Part shown: positions 40,779-50,480 of the stretch, in pieces
Layout of the letters: the number at the start of each line of letters is the position of its first letter
How positions within the stretch are numbered: position 1 is the stretch's first letter
Assembly (NCBI GenBank): GCA_016794425.1
Contig: JAEUHR010000016.1
Location: forward strand, 1-64,000
Source of the DNA: Planctomycetota bacterium
GTDB taxonomy: Bacteria; Planctomycetota; UBA1135; UBA2386
Direction: 5' to 3'
Length of the DNA: 64,000 nucleotides
Translations under genes and position numbers: made by a program
Notes under the pieces: model-generated
Told to the model about the DNA's origin: nothing
Database searches by the model: none
What the model saw: only the letters and a program-made list of their open reading frames with translations

Positions 40779-40838
40779 CGAAGTCGCCCATCATCGGCGA
40801 ACCGGCCGCCGCGGCCAAGCCCGTGACGTCCGGCCGGG

Positions 40839-41564
40839 TCAGCCGCGGCGGGCGATGCGGCGCCGCGTCGCCGGGCTGCGCAGTTCGCGTGCAGCCTCCC
40901 GACCGACCCAGCGCGCGGTGGGATCGGTCGCCGCGGCCAGTTCGTCGGCCAGCGCCAGCGCCTTGCCGTGCAGCGCCGCGTTGCGCCCGCCGACGCCGCG
41001 CAGTGCCCACAACACGCCCTTCTTGACGAAGTTGCGCGGGTCGGTCGCCGCGCGCCGGATCCAGCCGAGCGCCCGCACGAACGGTGCGTCGGCGGCGGCC
41101 TTGTCGTGCAGCGCGACCGACGCCAACAGCGCGAATGCGGCGCGCTTCTCGAACTCGGGCCGCCGCGTGCGCCACGCGGCGATCTGGGCGAACGCACGCG
41201 GCGAACGGTCGAACAGCACGAAGCACAGCGTGTCGGTGACGCCCCAGTTGTCGAAGTCGCGGCACCAGCGCTCCATCTGCAGGGCAGTCAGGCGCTGCGG
41301 CTCGCCCAGGTACGCGACCAGCAGGCGAGCCTCGTAGATGCCGCTCGCCCACAGCGCGTCGACGAGGTCGTGCCGCGGTCCGAGTTCCTTCGCCAGACGC
41401 TGGATCCGCGGCATCGCGATGCCGAGCGCCCGCGTCGGCGCGAGGCCGAACCGCGCGTAGCCGGCGCGGACCTTCGCGCTGCCCATCGCTCGCAACCGGG
41501 CGAGCACGGTGCGTGCGGTCGGTGGCGGCGACGCGCGGACGGAGCGGCGGGCGGGCGAGGGCAT
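40839..41564 (-). CDS. AlkD-like DNA alkylation repair protein
   Basis: A 241-residue helical HEAT-like repeat protein. Diagnostic segments are FGLAPTRALGIAMPRIQRLAKELG, then LVDALWASGIYEARLLVAYL, then DFDNWGVTDTLC, matching the DNA_alkylation/AlkD family. These glycosylases excise cationic alkylated bases such as N3- and N7-methylpurines without base flipping. The N-terminal Arg/Ser-rich 20 residues look disordered. The start is the ATG at MPSPARRS; MGSAKVRAGYARF further in is an alternative. It is divergent from the small 100-residue gene. Confidence 0.87.
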   Translation of the reverse strand: MPSPARRSVRASPPPTARTVLARLRAMGSAKVRAGYARFGLAPTRALGIAMPRIQRLAKELGPRHDLVDALWASGIYEARLLVAYLGEPQRLTALQMERWCRDFDNWGVTDTLCFVLFDRSPRAFAQIAAWRTRRPEFEKRAAFALLASVALHDKAAADAPFVRALGWIRRAATDPRNFVKKGVLWALRGVGGRNAALHGKALALADELAAATDPTARWVGREAARELRSPATRRRIARRG

Positions 41565-41639
41565 GGCAGCGCCGATCGTACCACGCCGGTCCTCGGCGCC
41601 GACCGCGCGTTCGCGCCGGTGCTGCGGCATGATGGCGCC

Positions 41640-41942
41640 ATGGAGCCCCGCGACCACGAACCCGGCAACCTCGTCGAGAAGAACCCGGACGGCACGTTCA
41701 CGAAGGAGACGCTGACGCGCGCGATGAAGGCGCTGAAGAAGCGCCTGAAACTGACGCGGCTCGACGACGAGTCGCGGCTCGGCCACGACGCGATGAGCAA
41801 GGGTTCGCGGTCCGGAATCGTCGCCGTCAAGGCGCCGTCGCAATACCCGCTCGAGGTCTGGCAGGCGCTCGAGCAGAAGGGCCGCGTGCGCATCGACCAG
41901 AGCGGCCTCGTCGAAGTCGTCGAGCAGCCGAGCAACCCGTAG
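41640..41942 (+). CDS. Small hypothetical protein
   Basis: A 100-residue charged protein beginning MEPRDHEPGNLVEKNPDG and ending VVEQPSNP. A helical, Lys/Arg-rich centre (TRAMKALKKRLKLTRLDDE) precedes a predicted strand region (SGIVAVKAPSQYPLEVWQAL). The amino-acid balance is protein-like, unlike shadow frames. No family or nucleic-acid-binding motif is recognised with confidence. It is divergent from the AlkD-like gene by 75 bp. Confidence 0.65.
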   Translation: MEPRDHEPGNLVEKNPDGTFTKETLTRAMKALKKRLKLTRLDDESRLGHDAMSKGSRSGIVAVKAPSQYPLEVWQALEQKGRVRIDQSGLVEVVEQPSNP

Positions 41943-42000
41943 TCGCAAGCACACCGGCACGCCGATCCGGTCTGCTGCCGTGCCCTGCCCGCGCCGCGCG

Positions 42001-42549
42001 TCAGCTGTTCTGCTCGCCGAACGCACCCCGCAGGCGCTGTCGCAGCCGATACCAGCGCTTCGAGCAGGCCGCCTCGCCGAGTCCGACCTGGATGGCGGCG
42101 TCGCGCACCGACACGCCTTCCAGGCCGCACAGCAACACCAATCGCTGGTCGATCGGGTCCAGCTCGGCGACGAACGCCAGCAACTCACGGCAGTCGTCGC
42201 GCTTCGCCGCGCGGCGCCACATGCTGGTCACCTGCGCCGGGAACTCGTGCAGGGCCGCGAAACGCGACGTGTGTCCATCCACCCGCTGCATGCGAGCATC
42301 GCGCCGCTTCTGCCGCAGGCTCTCGAGCAGCACGTGTTTGGCGATCTGGAACACCCAGGCTGCGACGTTGCCGCCGGCGAACCGCGAGTGGCTGGCGACC
42401 GCGCGGAACAGGACTTCCTGCACGAAGTCCTCCTTGGTCGCATCCGTCTCGTTGCGCAGCCGCAGCTGGGTCCAGGCATGCAGGCGCGGTGTCAGCTCTT
42501 CGAGCGCCTGGTACCACGCTGGTTCATCGGGTGCGTCAGCGACCACCAT
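42001..42549 (-). CDS. ECF-type RNA polymerase sigma factor
   Basis: A 182-residue sigma-70 family regulator. Region 2 is seen in TDATKEDFVQEVLFRAVASH and AAWVFQIAKHVLLESLRQK. Region 4 is LDPIDQRLVLLCGLEG then the helix-turn-helix VRDAAIQVGLGEAACSKRW. The ATG giving MVVADAPDEP is preferred because AGGA lies eight bases upstream; an ATG three codons earlier overlaps that site. It lies 65 bp downstream of the kinase-FGE gene on the same strand, a pairing common in planctomycetes where such kinases are thought to control the sigma factor by phosphorylation. Confidence 0.92.
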   Translation of the reverse strand: MVVADAPDEPAWYQALEELTPRLHAWTQLRLRNETDATKEDFVQEVLFRAVASHSRFAGGNVAAWVFQIAKHVLLESLRQKRRDARMQRVDGHTSRFAALHEFPAQVTSMWRRAAKRDDCRELLAFVAELDPIDQRLVLLCGLEGVSVRDAAIQVGLGEAACSKRWYRLRQRLRGAFGEQNS

Positions 42550-42614
42550 GCGTGGCATCCTACCGCCGTCCCGAGCAACCGCGCGCGCACCGGCACTCGC
42601 GCCGCCCGGTTGCC

Positions 42615-45362
42615 TCATTCGACGCGGCGCGCCGGCCGCACGCCGATGCTGTAGTCGCTGCCGGTCGCGAACGTGCGCACGATCAGCGGGTTGCGATCGA
42701 GGTTCATGGTGAACATCACGCCGCGCACCGTGTGCTTCTCCCCCTTCGACGACAACCACCGGCCGTCGCCGTGGCGCATCAACCACTTGTTGGGCCACGC
42801 CTCGGCGTCGATGCACCACTCGCAGACGTTGCCGAGCATGTCGTGGAACCCGAGCGGGTTCGGCTGCAGGCTCGCGACGGGCGCGTGCGCACCGAAGCCG
42901 TCGTCCCACGGCAATGGCGTGCGGTTCGCGGCGGCGAATTCGGCGCGCACCGCCGCCGCGTCGAGCAGGTTCTCCGCGACTGCGAACCTGGAGTGGTCGT
43001 TGCCGACCCAGAGCCCCGACGGAACGCCGCCGCGTGCCGCCACCTCCCACTGCGCCTCGGTCGGCAACTCGAGGCCCGACTGCGCCAGCACGTCGACCGC
43101 AGCCGACCAGGACACGCTCTCCACGGGATGGACCGGGGTCACGCCGTAGCTGGTGTCATCGGGACCGACGGAGCCCGGGAAGTAGGTGCTCGGCGTGCCA
43201 CCACCCAGGCGCTGCCACTGTGCCTGCGACACCTCGTGCACGGCGAGGAAGTACGGGTCGAGCTGCAGCTCCACCTGGTAGTCCTCCGTGTAGAGCAGCT
43301 TCGGCACGTAGCCCGGCGCCGAGGGATCGGTGGTCTGGCTGCCGATCCGGTACCGACCGCCGGGCACCAGCGCGAACACGATGCCGGTGCCTTCCGCGAC
43401 GATCACGGTGCCGTCGGCGCGGTACTCGGGGGCGACACCGGAACGCACGTGCAGGAACTCCCAGAGGCCGCTCTGCGGGTTGCACCGCAACGGCGACATG
43501 CCACCCTGCGGACGCAACTGCATCCCGCCGTAGCGCGGGCTCGCTGCGATCGCGGCGACCGCGACATCCCAGTCGGTCGGCACTTCGGCGGTGAGCTCGC
43601 GCAATTCCCGTTCGACCGTGGCGAGCGGGCTGCGGACCGTGGTGAACTCGTCCAGGGCGGCGAGGAACACGACGATCGAGTCGTGCAGGACCTGTTGCCG
43701 GGGATCGCGGAACCGATAGGGACGCAGCGTCGCCAGCTGTTCGCGCAGCAACCGTCGTTGCGTGTCCCGCGCCGCCTTGCCCGCCAGCGTGTCGGCCACC
43801 GTCTGCGCGTGGCCGAGGCCGGCCTCGGCACTGGCGTCGGTCTCGTCGAGCAGCGTGAGCTGGGCCGTGGCAGGGTGGCGGCGCCGCAGGTCGGCGACCT
43901 CCGCCGGCGTCGCCGGGTCCGCGGCCTGACGCAGTTCTTCCAGCCGTCGCTCGAACACCGGCCGTTGCGCGACGAACTCCCTGGTGTGCTCCAGCCATCG
44001 TGCCGCAGCCTCGCGGTGCGCGCGCACCGGTCGCAGCTGATCGGCCTGCAGCCGCAGTTCGGCCAGGCGCTGCGGTGCGGCGAGCAGTTCGCTGTCGCGC
44101 GACGTCGCGGCCGCGGAACGCCACAGACGATCGGCCGTGACGATGCCACCGACGGTCACGACGAGCAGGGCGGCGAGCAGCGGGTTGCGCTGCAGCCACC
44201 GCTGTGCGCGCAGCGTGAAACCGGGCGGTCGAGCCAGGATCGGCCGTGCCTCGCGGATGCGCCGCAGGTCCTCGGCGAACGCCGCGGCCGACGCGTATCG
44301 CCGCTCCGGCTCCGGATCCAAGGCCTTGGCGACGACGACCACGAACTCCCACGGCAGGCCGCGCACGAACCGCCGTGGATTCGGCACCTGCCCGGCGAGG
44401 ATCCGGCGGATCTTGCCTTCCGCGGTCGGTGCATCGAACGCCTGGTGACCGGTCAATGCCTCGAACAGCGTCGCACCCAACGCGAAGATGTCCGAGCGGT
44501 AGTCGGCGTGCCGGGCATCACGGCACTGTTCGGGCGCCATGTAGGCGGGGGTGCCGAACACGTCGCCGGTGCGCGTCAGGCTGGCGCCGTCGCGGCCCAG
44601 GTCGCCGGCGAGACCGAAGTCGAGCAGCACGGCGCTGCCGTCCGGCTGCACCATGATGTTGGCGGGCTTGATGTCGCGGTGCGCGACGCCGGCTGCGTGC
44701 GCCTGGTGCAGCGCGAGCGCTGCCGACTCGAACAGACGCAAGGTGCCGAGCCACGGCCGCACGCGACGGCCACCGATCGCCTCGGGCGGCACCGACGACG
44801 TCGCGAAACCGGCGAACAGCTCGAACGCGTCACCGCCCTGCGCGCGCGCGTTCGCTTGCTGGATCGTCTGTGCCAGCGTTTCACCGGCAACGAACCGCAT
44901 CGCCAGGTAGAGCAGATCGTCGGCCGCACCGATCTCGTACACGGGGCAGATGCCCGGGTGCTCGAGCCGCGAGGTCGTCGCGGCTTCGGCACGGAATCGC
45001 TGCTCGGCAGCCAACGACCCGAACGCGTCGGAGCGCAGCACCTTCAGGGCGACCCGCCGGCCGAGGCGGCTGTCGATGGCCTCGAACACGGTCGCCTGGC
45101 CGCCGCGGCCTACCGGTCGCACGATCGCGTAGGGACCGATGCGTTGCCCGTCCGCCGGCACCGTGTGCACGGAGTCCGGCGGCGGCGCCGCGGCCGGACG
45201 TTGCAGTTCGAAGTCGAGCAGCGCATCGGTCAACTGCATCGCCGCCGCCGGGTGCGCCGCCAGCAGTTCGGCGAGCGGCGGTCGCCGCTCGGGATCCTGG
45301 GCCAGCCATGCGCGGGCCAGGGCGGTCAGCGGATCCTCCGGCGAAAACGACGACGCCGTCAC
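42615..45362 (-). CDS. Transmembrane Ser/Thr protein kinase fused to FGE-sulfatase-like domain
   Basis: A 915-residue protein. After about 70 residues comes a Hanks-type kinase with Gly loop GRGGQATVFEA, VALKVL lysine, catalytic loop HRDIKPANI, DFGLAG and the GTPAYMAPEQ activation segment. A single transmembrane helix near residue 400 (PLLAALLVVTVGGIV) is followed by a long coiled region (residues about 430-600). The C-terminal 270 residues match formylglycine-generating-enzyme-like domains: ALVPGGRYRIGS, LPTEAQWEVAARGG, GNVCEWCID and the final SIGVRPARRV. Such domains in kinases probably bind an extracellular ligand. The neighbouring sigma factor is a likely target. Confidence 0.94.
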   Translation of the reverse strand: MTASSFSPEDPLTALARAWLAQDPERRPPLAELLAAHPAAAMQLTDALLDFELQRPAAAPPPDSVHTVPADGQRIGPYAIVRPVGRGGQATVFEAIDSRLGRRVALKVLRSDAFGSLAAEQRFRAEAATTSRLEHPGICPVYEIGAADDLLYLAMRFVAGETLAQTIQQANARAQGGDAFELFAGFATSSVPPEAIGGRRVRPWLGTLRLFESAALALHQAHAAGVAHRDIKPANIMVQPDGSAVLLDFGLAGDLGRDGASLTRTGDVFGTPAYMAPEQCRDARHADYRSDIFALGATLFEALTGHQAFDAPTAEGKIRRILAGQVPNPRRFVRGLPWEFVVVVAKALDPEPERRYASAAAFAEDLRRIREARPILARPPGFTLRAQRWLQRNPLLAALLVVTVGGIVTADRLWRSAAATSRDSELLAAPQRLAELRLQADQLRPVRAHREAAARWLEHTREFVAQRPVFERRLEELRQAADPATPAEVADLRRRHPATAQLTLLDETDASAEAGLGHAQTVADTLAGKAARDTQRRLLREQLATLRPYRFRDPRQQVLHDSIVVFLAALDEFTTVRSPLATVERELRELTAEVPTDWDVAVAAIAASPRYGGMQLRPQGGMSPLRCNPQSGLWEFLHVRSGVAPEYRADGTVIVAEGTGIVFALVPGGRYRIGSQTTDPSAPGYVPKLLYTEDYQVELQLDPYFLAVHEVSQAQWQRLGGGTPSTYFPGSVGPDDTSYGVTPVHPVESVSWSAAVDVLAQSGLELPTEAQWEVAARGGVPSGLWVGNDHSRFAVAENLLDAAAVRAEFAAANRTPLPWDDGFGAHAPVASLQPNPLGFHDMLGNVCEWCIDAEAWPNKWLMRHGDGRWLSSKGEKHTVRGVMFTMNLDRNPLIVRTFATGSDYSIGVRPARRVE

Positions 45363-45456
45363 GACGCCCGCAACCTCGAGGATGGGCTGCGGGGGATCGA
45401 TGCGGCGACGACGGCTCCGGGCGAACGCTCCAGCGTGCGGTCCATCGGCGCGCCGA

Positions 45457-48189
45457 TCAGTGGATGACGGTGGACAGACCGTTCGAGCTGATGAAGCCGA
45501 GCGGGTTCACCGTCGGGTCGTAGACGAACCATTGCTCGTAGACCTGCAGGCCGAGCGACAGCGGGTCGTTCGCGAGCAGGATCGGGAACTGCAGCCCACC
45601 GCTCGCATCGGTGATGCCCAGCGAGCCGAAGCCGCGCCCGATGTCGACGTAGAGCTTGCAGTCCGGCGCACCGAGGAACCCGAGGTCGATGCCGGGCAGC
45701 GGTGTCAGCGCGAGCCACAGCACGCCGAGCGTGCCGGTGAACGTCGAGCTGAGTCTTGGCGTGAACACCGTGCCGATTCGCGTCGATCCGATCAAGTCGG
45801 CTTCCGCTGTCGTACTGGTGTCAGCGCACTTGAGCTTGACCGACCACGGCTCCTGTGCCGTCTTCAGCTCCCAGGTGCCGGACGGCGGGCGGTACCAGTA
45901 GGCGCTCCGGACGCGCGCCCCATCGGCCGGCACTGGCAGGTCCAGCGTGCCGTCGTAGTGGAACGACACGAACATCAGTGTGTCTCTGCCGATGACCGGC
46001 GCCACATCCACGAACCACCAGCCGTCACCGTTGGCTTGCGGGTCCGCCAAGGTCGTCGGCGCCCTCAGAGTGGCCCCGGGACCGTCTTCCATGGTGCCGT
46101 CGAGCAGCTCGAGGGTCGAAGTCACCGCGGACACGCCGGACCGCTTGTCCGTCAGCACGCAGACGACTTCGAAGGAGTATGGAAGCGGATTGAGGCCGAG
46201 CAGAGGTTCGATCGGGATCGCGTAGTCGCCCGGCGGGAACTCCGCGCCGATACCGTCGGCGGTGTACTTCTCGGTCCGGTTGATCTTCTTCGCGTCGGAG
46301 TTCTTCGGCGGACAGTTGCCGTCGCAGCTCCCACCCATGTCGGCGATGAAGTCCTGAGCACCGTCGTCGACGAAGGCATCGTCGACGCGCAGCGCCGCCA
46401 GCGCCGCGCCTGGGGCCTGGTTCCGGATGCCGACGTACCATCCACCGACGCTGGCCGCCGCGAACGCCTGCGTGAGCTGGCCGTCATAGCTCGCGAACAC
46501 GCGGCCGCCGACGACGTCGAGCTGCAGCGGCCGCCACGCCGACGTGGTCACCGCGTGGCTGTCGAGGACCTGCTGCACCCGACCACCCGGTCCGTGGCTG
46601 ACCAGGTAGAGCGTCGCGGCAGAGTCGGTGACCCGGTAGGTCCAGCTCACGCCGGTGTTGCCGTTCGTGTTGCCGCCAGGTGGGCTGGTCGGCAGCGGCA
46701 TCGCGTAGTCCGAATCGGTCGTGCCGCCGACGCCGATCGACCAGGCGTACGACTGTCCCGGCGGCGCCAGCGTCGCATCGAAGTAGACGAGGCCTCGCAA
46801 GCCGGACGCGTCGTCCGAGTCGGTCTGCAGCAGGTAGCTGCGCCCGCCGGCGGCGTCGCCCGGCGTCGCGAACACCATGCAGTTGCCGCCCTGCGGCGAC
46901 ACCGGCACGACCTTGGGGTGGAAGGTGCCGAGCGCCAGCGGGTTCGCCGCGACCGGGGCAGCCGTCGACCCCACCCACGACGGCACCGGGGTGCCGACGA
47001 CGAGCGCGTCGAAGGTCGCACCGTAGGGTCGCAGGTCGGGTTGGTCGTTGCTGAAGCCGGGCGTCCACGGTGCGACGCGGAAGTCGTTGCCGCTCAGGCC
47101 GGTGTCGAAGCCGTCGCGGTGGCGCGACCACGACGTCGGCGAGGCCGGATCAAGCCGGTGGGCGCCGAACAGCGGCGCGCCGTCACCGAGGAACACCGGT
47201 GCGGCACCGGCACTGGCTCCGTAGCGCACGGCGTCGACGACGGCGCCGTCGAGGTTGCGCAGGCTCAGCGTCGCGTGACCGTTCGGCAGCGCCGCGGCGA
47301 GGGCCTGGTCGACGAGCAGCACGGGTGCCACGCCGACACTGTTGCCGACCACGTAGTGTTGGCCCGGAGACAGAACCACGGCAGCGAGGGCCACCAGCAC
47401 GGTCGTGCCCGAGGACGTCGTGGCGCGCAGCGTCCAACCGGCCAGGTTGATCGCGCTCGCGCCGGCGTTGTAGATCTCGATGAACTCCCGATTCAGGCCG
47501 ATCGGGTCGTAGACGAACTCGTTGATCACCAGCGTCGGTGCCGGCGTGGCCGGCGTCACCAGCTGCAGGACCGGCGCGCTGTTGGTGATCAGCGCGCCGG
47601 AACTGGCGGCGACACCGATCGCGGTCAGCATCGAACCGGCGCCGGCCCCCATCGCCACGTCGACTGCAGCCGCACTCGGACCACTCCAACCGGCACCGGT
47701 GCACTTCACTTCGACGACGAGGTCGGTGCCGGTGAAGTACGCGAACGGCGTCGAGAACGTCACGTCGACGTAGAAGCTGCTCGGACTCGTCGGCGTCGCC
47801 GCCTGCACGCTGACGGGTCCCGAATAGACGAGCGTCAGGTCGCCGCCGTGGTTGAGGGCGAACGTGTTGCTCATCGTCAGGTAGGTCGTTGCCGCCGACG
47901 ACAGCCACACTTCCACGTTCGTGTAGGTGCCGGCCCCCGCCCCGCCACCGCCGTTCGCGCGCCATCGCAGGCCGTCGATCTGCACGAAGCCGCTCACTCC
48001 CTGCGCTGCGAACTGCGCCTCGTTGTAGACGACCATCGTGCGCGTCGGCGCAGCGCCCTGGCCCCAAGGTCGAGGTGAGGAGTCGGTTTGTTCGATGCCG
48101 GCGGCAGCGGGCGGCAGCAGCAGATCGGCCTGCGCTGCTGCGCGACCAGCCAGGACGGCCGAGAGAGTGACGACGAGGCAACGCAGCAT
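45457..48189 (-). CDS. Large secreted protein with lamin tail domain
   Basis: A 910-residue exported protein (leader VVTLSAVLAGRAAAQ). Residues about 35-210 are beta-rich. A lamin tail domain follows at about 220-340 (LVINEFVYDPIGLNREFIEI, then INLAGWTLRATTSSG). A jelly-roll-like region near 430-590 resembles a lectin or LamG fold (YLLQTDSDDASGLRGLVYFD). The C-terminal ~100 residues (from LGFLGAPDCKLYVDI) form a module related to those on neighbouring surface proteins, ending LGFISSNGLSTVIH. It is probably a cell-surface adhesin or matrix protein. No enzyme motif is seen. It is the upstream neighbour of the kinase gene on the same strand, 94 bp away. Confidence 0.82.
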   Translation of the reverse strand: MLRCLVVTLSAVLAGRAAAQADLLLPPAAAGIEQTDSSPRPWGQGAAPTRTMVVYNEAQFAAQGVSGFVQIDGLRWRANGGGGAGAGTYTNVEVWLSSAATTYLTMSNTFALNHGGDLTLVYSGPVSVQAATPTSPSSFYVDVTFSTPFAYFTGTDLVVEVKCTGAGWSGPSAAAVDVAMGAGAGSMLTAIGVAASSGALITNSAPVLQLVTPATPAPTLVINEFVYDPIGLNREFIEIYNAGASAINLAGWTLRATTSSGTTVLVALAAVVLSPGQHYVVGNSVGVAPVLLVDQALAAALPNGHATLSLRNLDGAVVDAVRYGASAGAAPVFLGDGAPLFGAHRLDPASPTSWSRHRDGFDTGLSGNDFRVAPWTPGFSNDQPDLRPYGATFDALVVGTPVPSWVGSTAAPVAANPLALGTFHPKVVPVSPQGGNCMVFATPGDAAGGRSYLLQTDSDDASGLRGLVYFDATLAPPGQSYAWSIGVGGTTDSDYAMPLPTSPPGGNTNGNTGVSWTYRVTDSAATLYLVSHGPGGRVQQVLDSHAVTTSAWRPLQLDVVGGRVFASYDGQLTQAFAAASVGGWYVGIRNQAPGAALAALRVDDAFVDDGAQDFIADMGGSCDGNCPPKNSDAKKINRTEKYTADGIGAEFPPGDYAIPIEPLLGLNPLPYSFEVVCVLTDKRSGVSAVTSTLELLDGTMEDGPGATLRAPTTLADPQANGDGWWFVDVAPVIGRDTLMFVSFHYDGTLDLPVPADGARVRSAYWYRPPSGTWELKTAQEPWSVKLKCADTSTTAEADLIGSTRIGTVFTPRLSSTFTGTLGVLWLALTPLPGIDLGFLGAPDCKLYVDIGRGFGSLGITDASGGLQFPILLANDPLSLGLQVYEQWFVYDPTVNPLGFISSNGLSTVIH

Positions 48190-48305
48190 GATGGCAACCG
48201 ATCTCCAGCAGGGACTTCGACGAGCACCCTCCCCCGGCCCGGATCATGTCGGCTGGTCGCGGGCTCCACAACAGGCACGACGAAGTCGCCCATCGCCGGT
48301 CGCGC

Positions 48306-50276
48306 TCACTGGTATTCGACGTGCGAGTGCACACCGTTGCTGGCCAGCAGGCCGAAGAAGTTGAACGGCGGCGACCACGAGGGCACGTCGTAGAGCGCGA
48401 AGGCCTGGGCGTAGAAGTCGAGTGGGGCAGGCCCCATGCTCGGCTCGAACACCGGCACCACCTCGGTGGGGCCTGCGCCGACGATCGGCAGGACGATGTC
48501 GAGGTTGGCGACGTAGGCCGAACAACCGTGCATGCCGAACAACCCGAGCGGCACCCCCCCGCCGCCCGCCGGCAAGAGGCTCAGGGCCAGGACGGCGATG
48601 TAGGGCGGAGCATCGTTGCGCCAGTAACTGGGGATGTTGTCGATCGTGTAGTCGAACGCGAGCACGGTGCCGACCTGCACGGGGCGCGGCGCCGCGGACA
48701 GCGTCAGCGGGTGGATGTTGGTCACGAGCTGGGTCGGCGGGAAGCTGTTGTCGAACACGGCAGCGCCCGGGGTCGCACCGGTCCCTTCGAGCGTGCAGCC
48801 GACCAGCCAGTCGCCGGTGTCCGTCATCGTGGCGTCGATGGACTGCCAGACGATCGCGACATGACCCGTCGCCAGTTCGATCTGGTACTGCCAGGAGCTC
48901 GAGTTCGCGACACCGTCCGGCCGCGCCTCCACCGCATCCCACGTGATGTAGAGATGGCCGCCGAAGACCTCCCGGGTGACCTGGCCACTGCTGCCGACGC
49001 TGTCGTTCAGCAGGAAGTCGTGCCACGAGTAGAAGGCCAACGCCGGTGCCTGCACTGCATCGAGGATGTCCGCGGCCGCCGGTGACGAATCGCCGGCGTT
49101 GTTGGCCGTCGCCGCGATCGTCAGGATGCCGTCGACGGAGACGGTCACCGCACCCGAGAAGCCGCCCGGAACCGGGAAGGCGGGCGGAGTGAACACCACA
49201 CTGCCGGTGTCGGGGTCGCTGAAACCACCGAGTGCCACCGCCGTGCTGCCCATCACGTTCGGTCCCCGGAACGCCGAACCACCACCGCCCCAGATGGCCG
49301 TGTAGCCGCCTTCGTTGGTGGAGTCGTGCAGGAACGTCACGCGCGACGCCGTCAGGGCCGTTCGTACCGCCTCACTGTCGGCGAACTGCTGGAACAGGGT
49401 GTTCTCGCCGATCGAATGGCACCCCTCACCGTAGGCGCAATGGAAGGCGCAGTTCGGCGCCGTGTAAGGCAGCAGTGCGAGGGCCGTGTAGCCCGTTCCC
49501 TGCCGATCGATCCGCAGCGTCTGACCAGCCAGATCGAAAGCACCGGCCGGGAACGACTCGTACAGCAGGCCCGTCGGCACCGTCGGCGTCGCACTGAGGT
49601 TCGATGCCACCCCGTTGACCAGGTTGCCGACCGAGATGCCCACCAGGCAGGCGGGCAACGGCAGGCCGGCACCATAGGAGAACTCGACCGAGCCGTTGGC
49701 GAACAGGCGGCACGAGAAGCTGAACCGGTCCGCGGCGTTGCCCCAGCGCGCCATGTCCGTCCAGGTGACCGTCGCTTCGCCGGCGGGACCACCCGTCAGC
49801 GGCGTCGCGTAGCTGACCGCCCAGATGTTGCAGGACACCTGACTGCCCTGCTGATCGAGGCCCAGCGGCACGATGCGCGCGGAACCGCCGAGGACGCGAC
49901 CGCGCAGTTCGAGGATCGTGTTCGTGCCGAACGAGGAGCCGCCGACCGGCTCGTTCGGCGGCGGCGGGGCCGTCCACCAGTCGGCGAGGTAGATCTCGCC
50001 GTTGCTACCGATCTGCATCGCATCGAACCCGGCGGTACCAGGCATCGGGAACGCGAATCCCAGGTTGATCAGCGGACTCAAGCCCTCGTCGTCGACGGCC
50101 CAGGTGCTGGCGAAGTGGTCGCCGGCGTTCCACGGCACGAGGCCGGCGACCGTGCCCTCGGGGCATTGGCCGTGCGCGGCGACGGCGAAGCAGAACAGGG
50201 CGGCGAGCCGCGCGGAGAGCCGGGCCCCGGGCAAGCGGCCGGATGATGCAGGAACGAGGTTCTTGGTCGGGTTCAT
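48306..50276 (-). CDS. Large secreted protein of unknown function with shared C-terminal module
   Basis: A 656-residue exported protein with a long leader (SARLAALFCFAVAAHG). Two beta-sandwich domains of related type are visible: residues about 45-250 (GEIYLADWWTAPP, RFSFSCRLFANGSVEFSYG) and about 295-520 (LYITWDAVEARPDG, YQIELATGHVAIVWQS). Both resemble the domain that compares displayed curves with W-x-D/W-x-x-I motifs in planctomycete surface proteins. The C-terminus (LFGMHGCSAYVAN to LLASNGVHSHVEYQ) is the shared module. No enzymatic motif is seen. It is divergent from the next plus-strand surface gene over about 200 bp, which may hold both promoters. Confidence 0.8.
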   Translation of the reverse strand: MNPTKNLVPASSGRLPGARLSARLAALFCFAVAAHGQCPEGTVAGLVPWNAGDHFASTWAVDDEGLSPLINLGFAFPMPGTAGFDAMQIGSNGEIYLADWWTAPPPPNEPVGGSSFGTNTILELRGRVLGGSARIVPLGLDQQGSQVSCNIWAVSYATPLTGGPAGEATVTWTDMARWGNAADRFSFSCRLFANGSVEFSYGAGLPLPACLVGISVGNLVNGVASNLSATPTVPTGLLYESFPAGAFDLAGQTLRIDRQGTGYTALALLPYTAPNCAFHCAYGEGCHSIGENTLFQQFADSEAVRTALTASRVTFLHDSTNEGGYTAIWGGGGSAFRGPNVMGSTAVALGGFSDPDTGSVVFTPPAFPVPGGFSGAVTVSVDGILTIAATANNAGDSSPAAADILDAVQAPALAFYSWHDFLLNDSVGSSGQVTREVFGGHLYITWDAVEARPDGVANSSSWQYQIELATGHVAIVWQSIDATMTDTGDWLVGCTLEGTGATPGAAVFDNSFPPTQLVTNIHPLTLSAAPRPVQVGTVLAFDYTIDNIPSYWRNDAPPYIAVLALSLLPAGGGGVPLGLFGMHGCSAYVANLDIVLPIVGAGPTEVVPVFEPSMGPAPLDFYAQAFALYDVPSWSPPFNFFGLLASNGVHSHVEYQ

Positions 50277-50480
50277 GGTCGAGACCGCACGGTGGCGGCG
50301 CCCGTGAGTGACTCGAACCGACCCGGCAGGACAACGTCGTGGTCAGACCACCAGGGTGGCACGGCCCGTCACCCAGGACCGGACACCTGCGTGCAGATTC
50401 CTGTCCGTTCGCGACCGCCCCGGTCACGATGCAGCGATCGCCCGCTGCGGCGCGATCACCACCTCACCCCGAAGACGACC

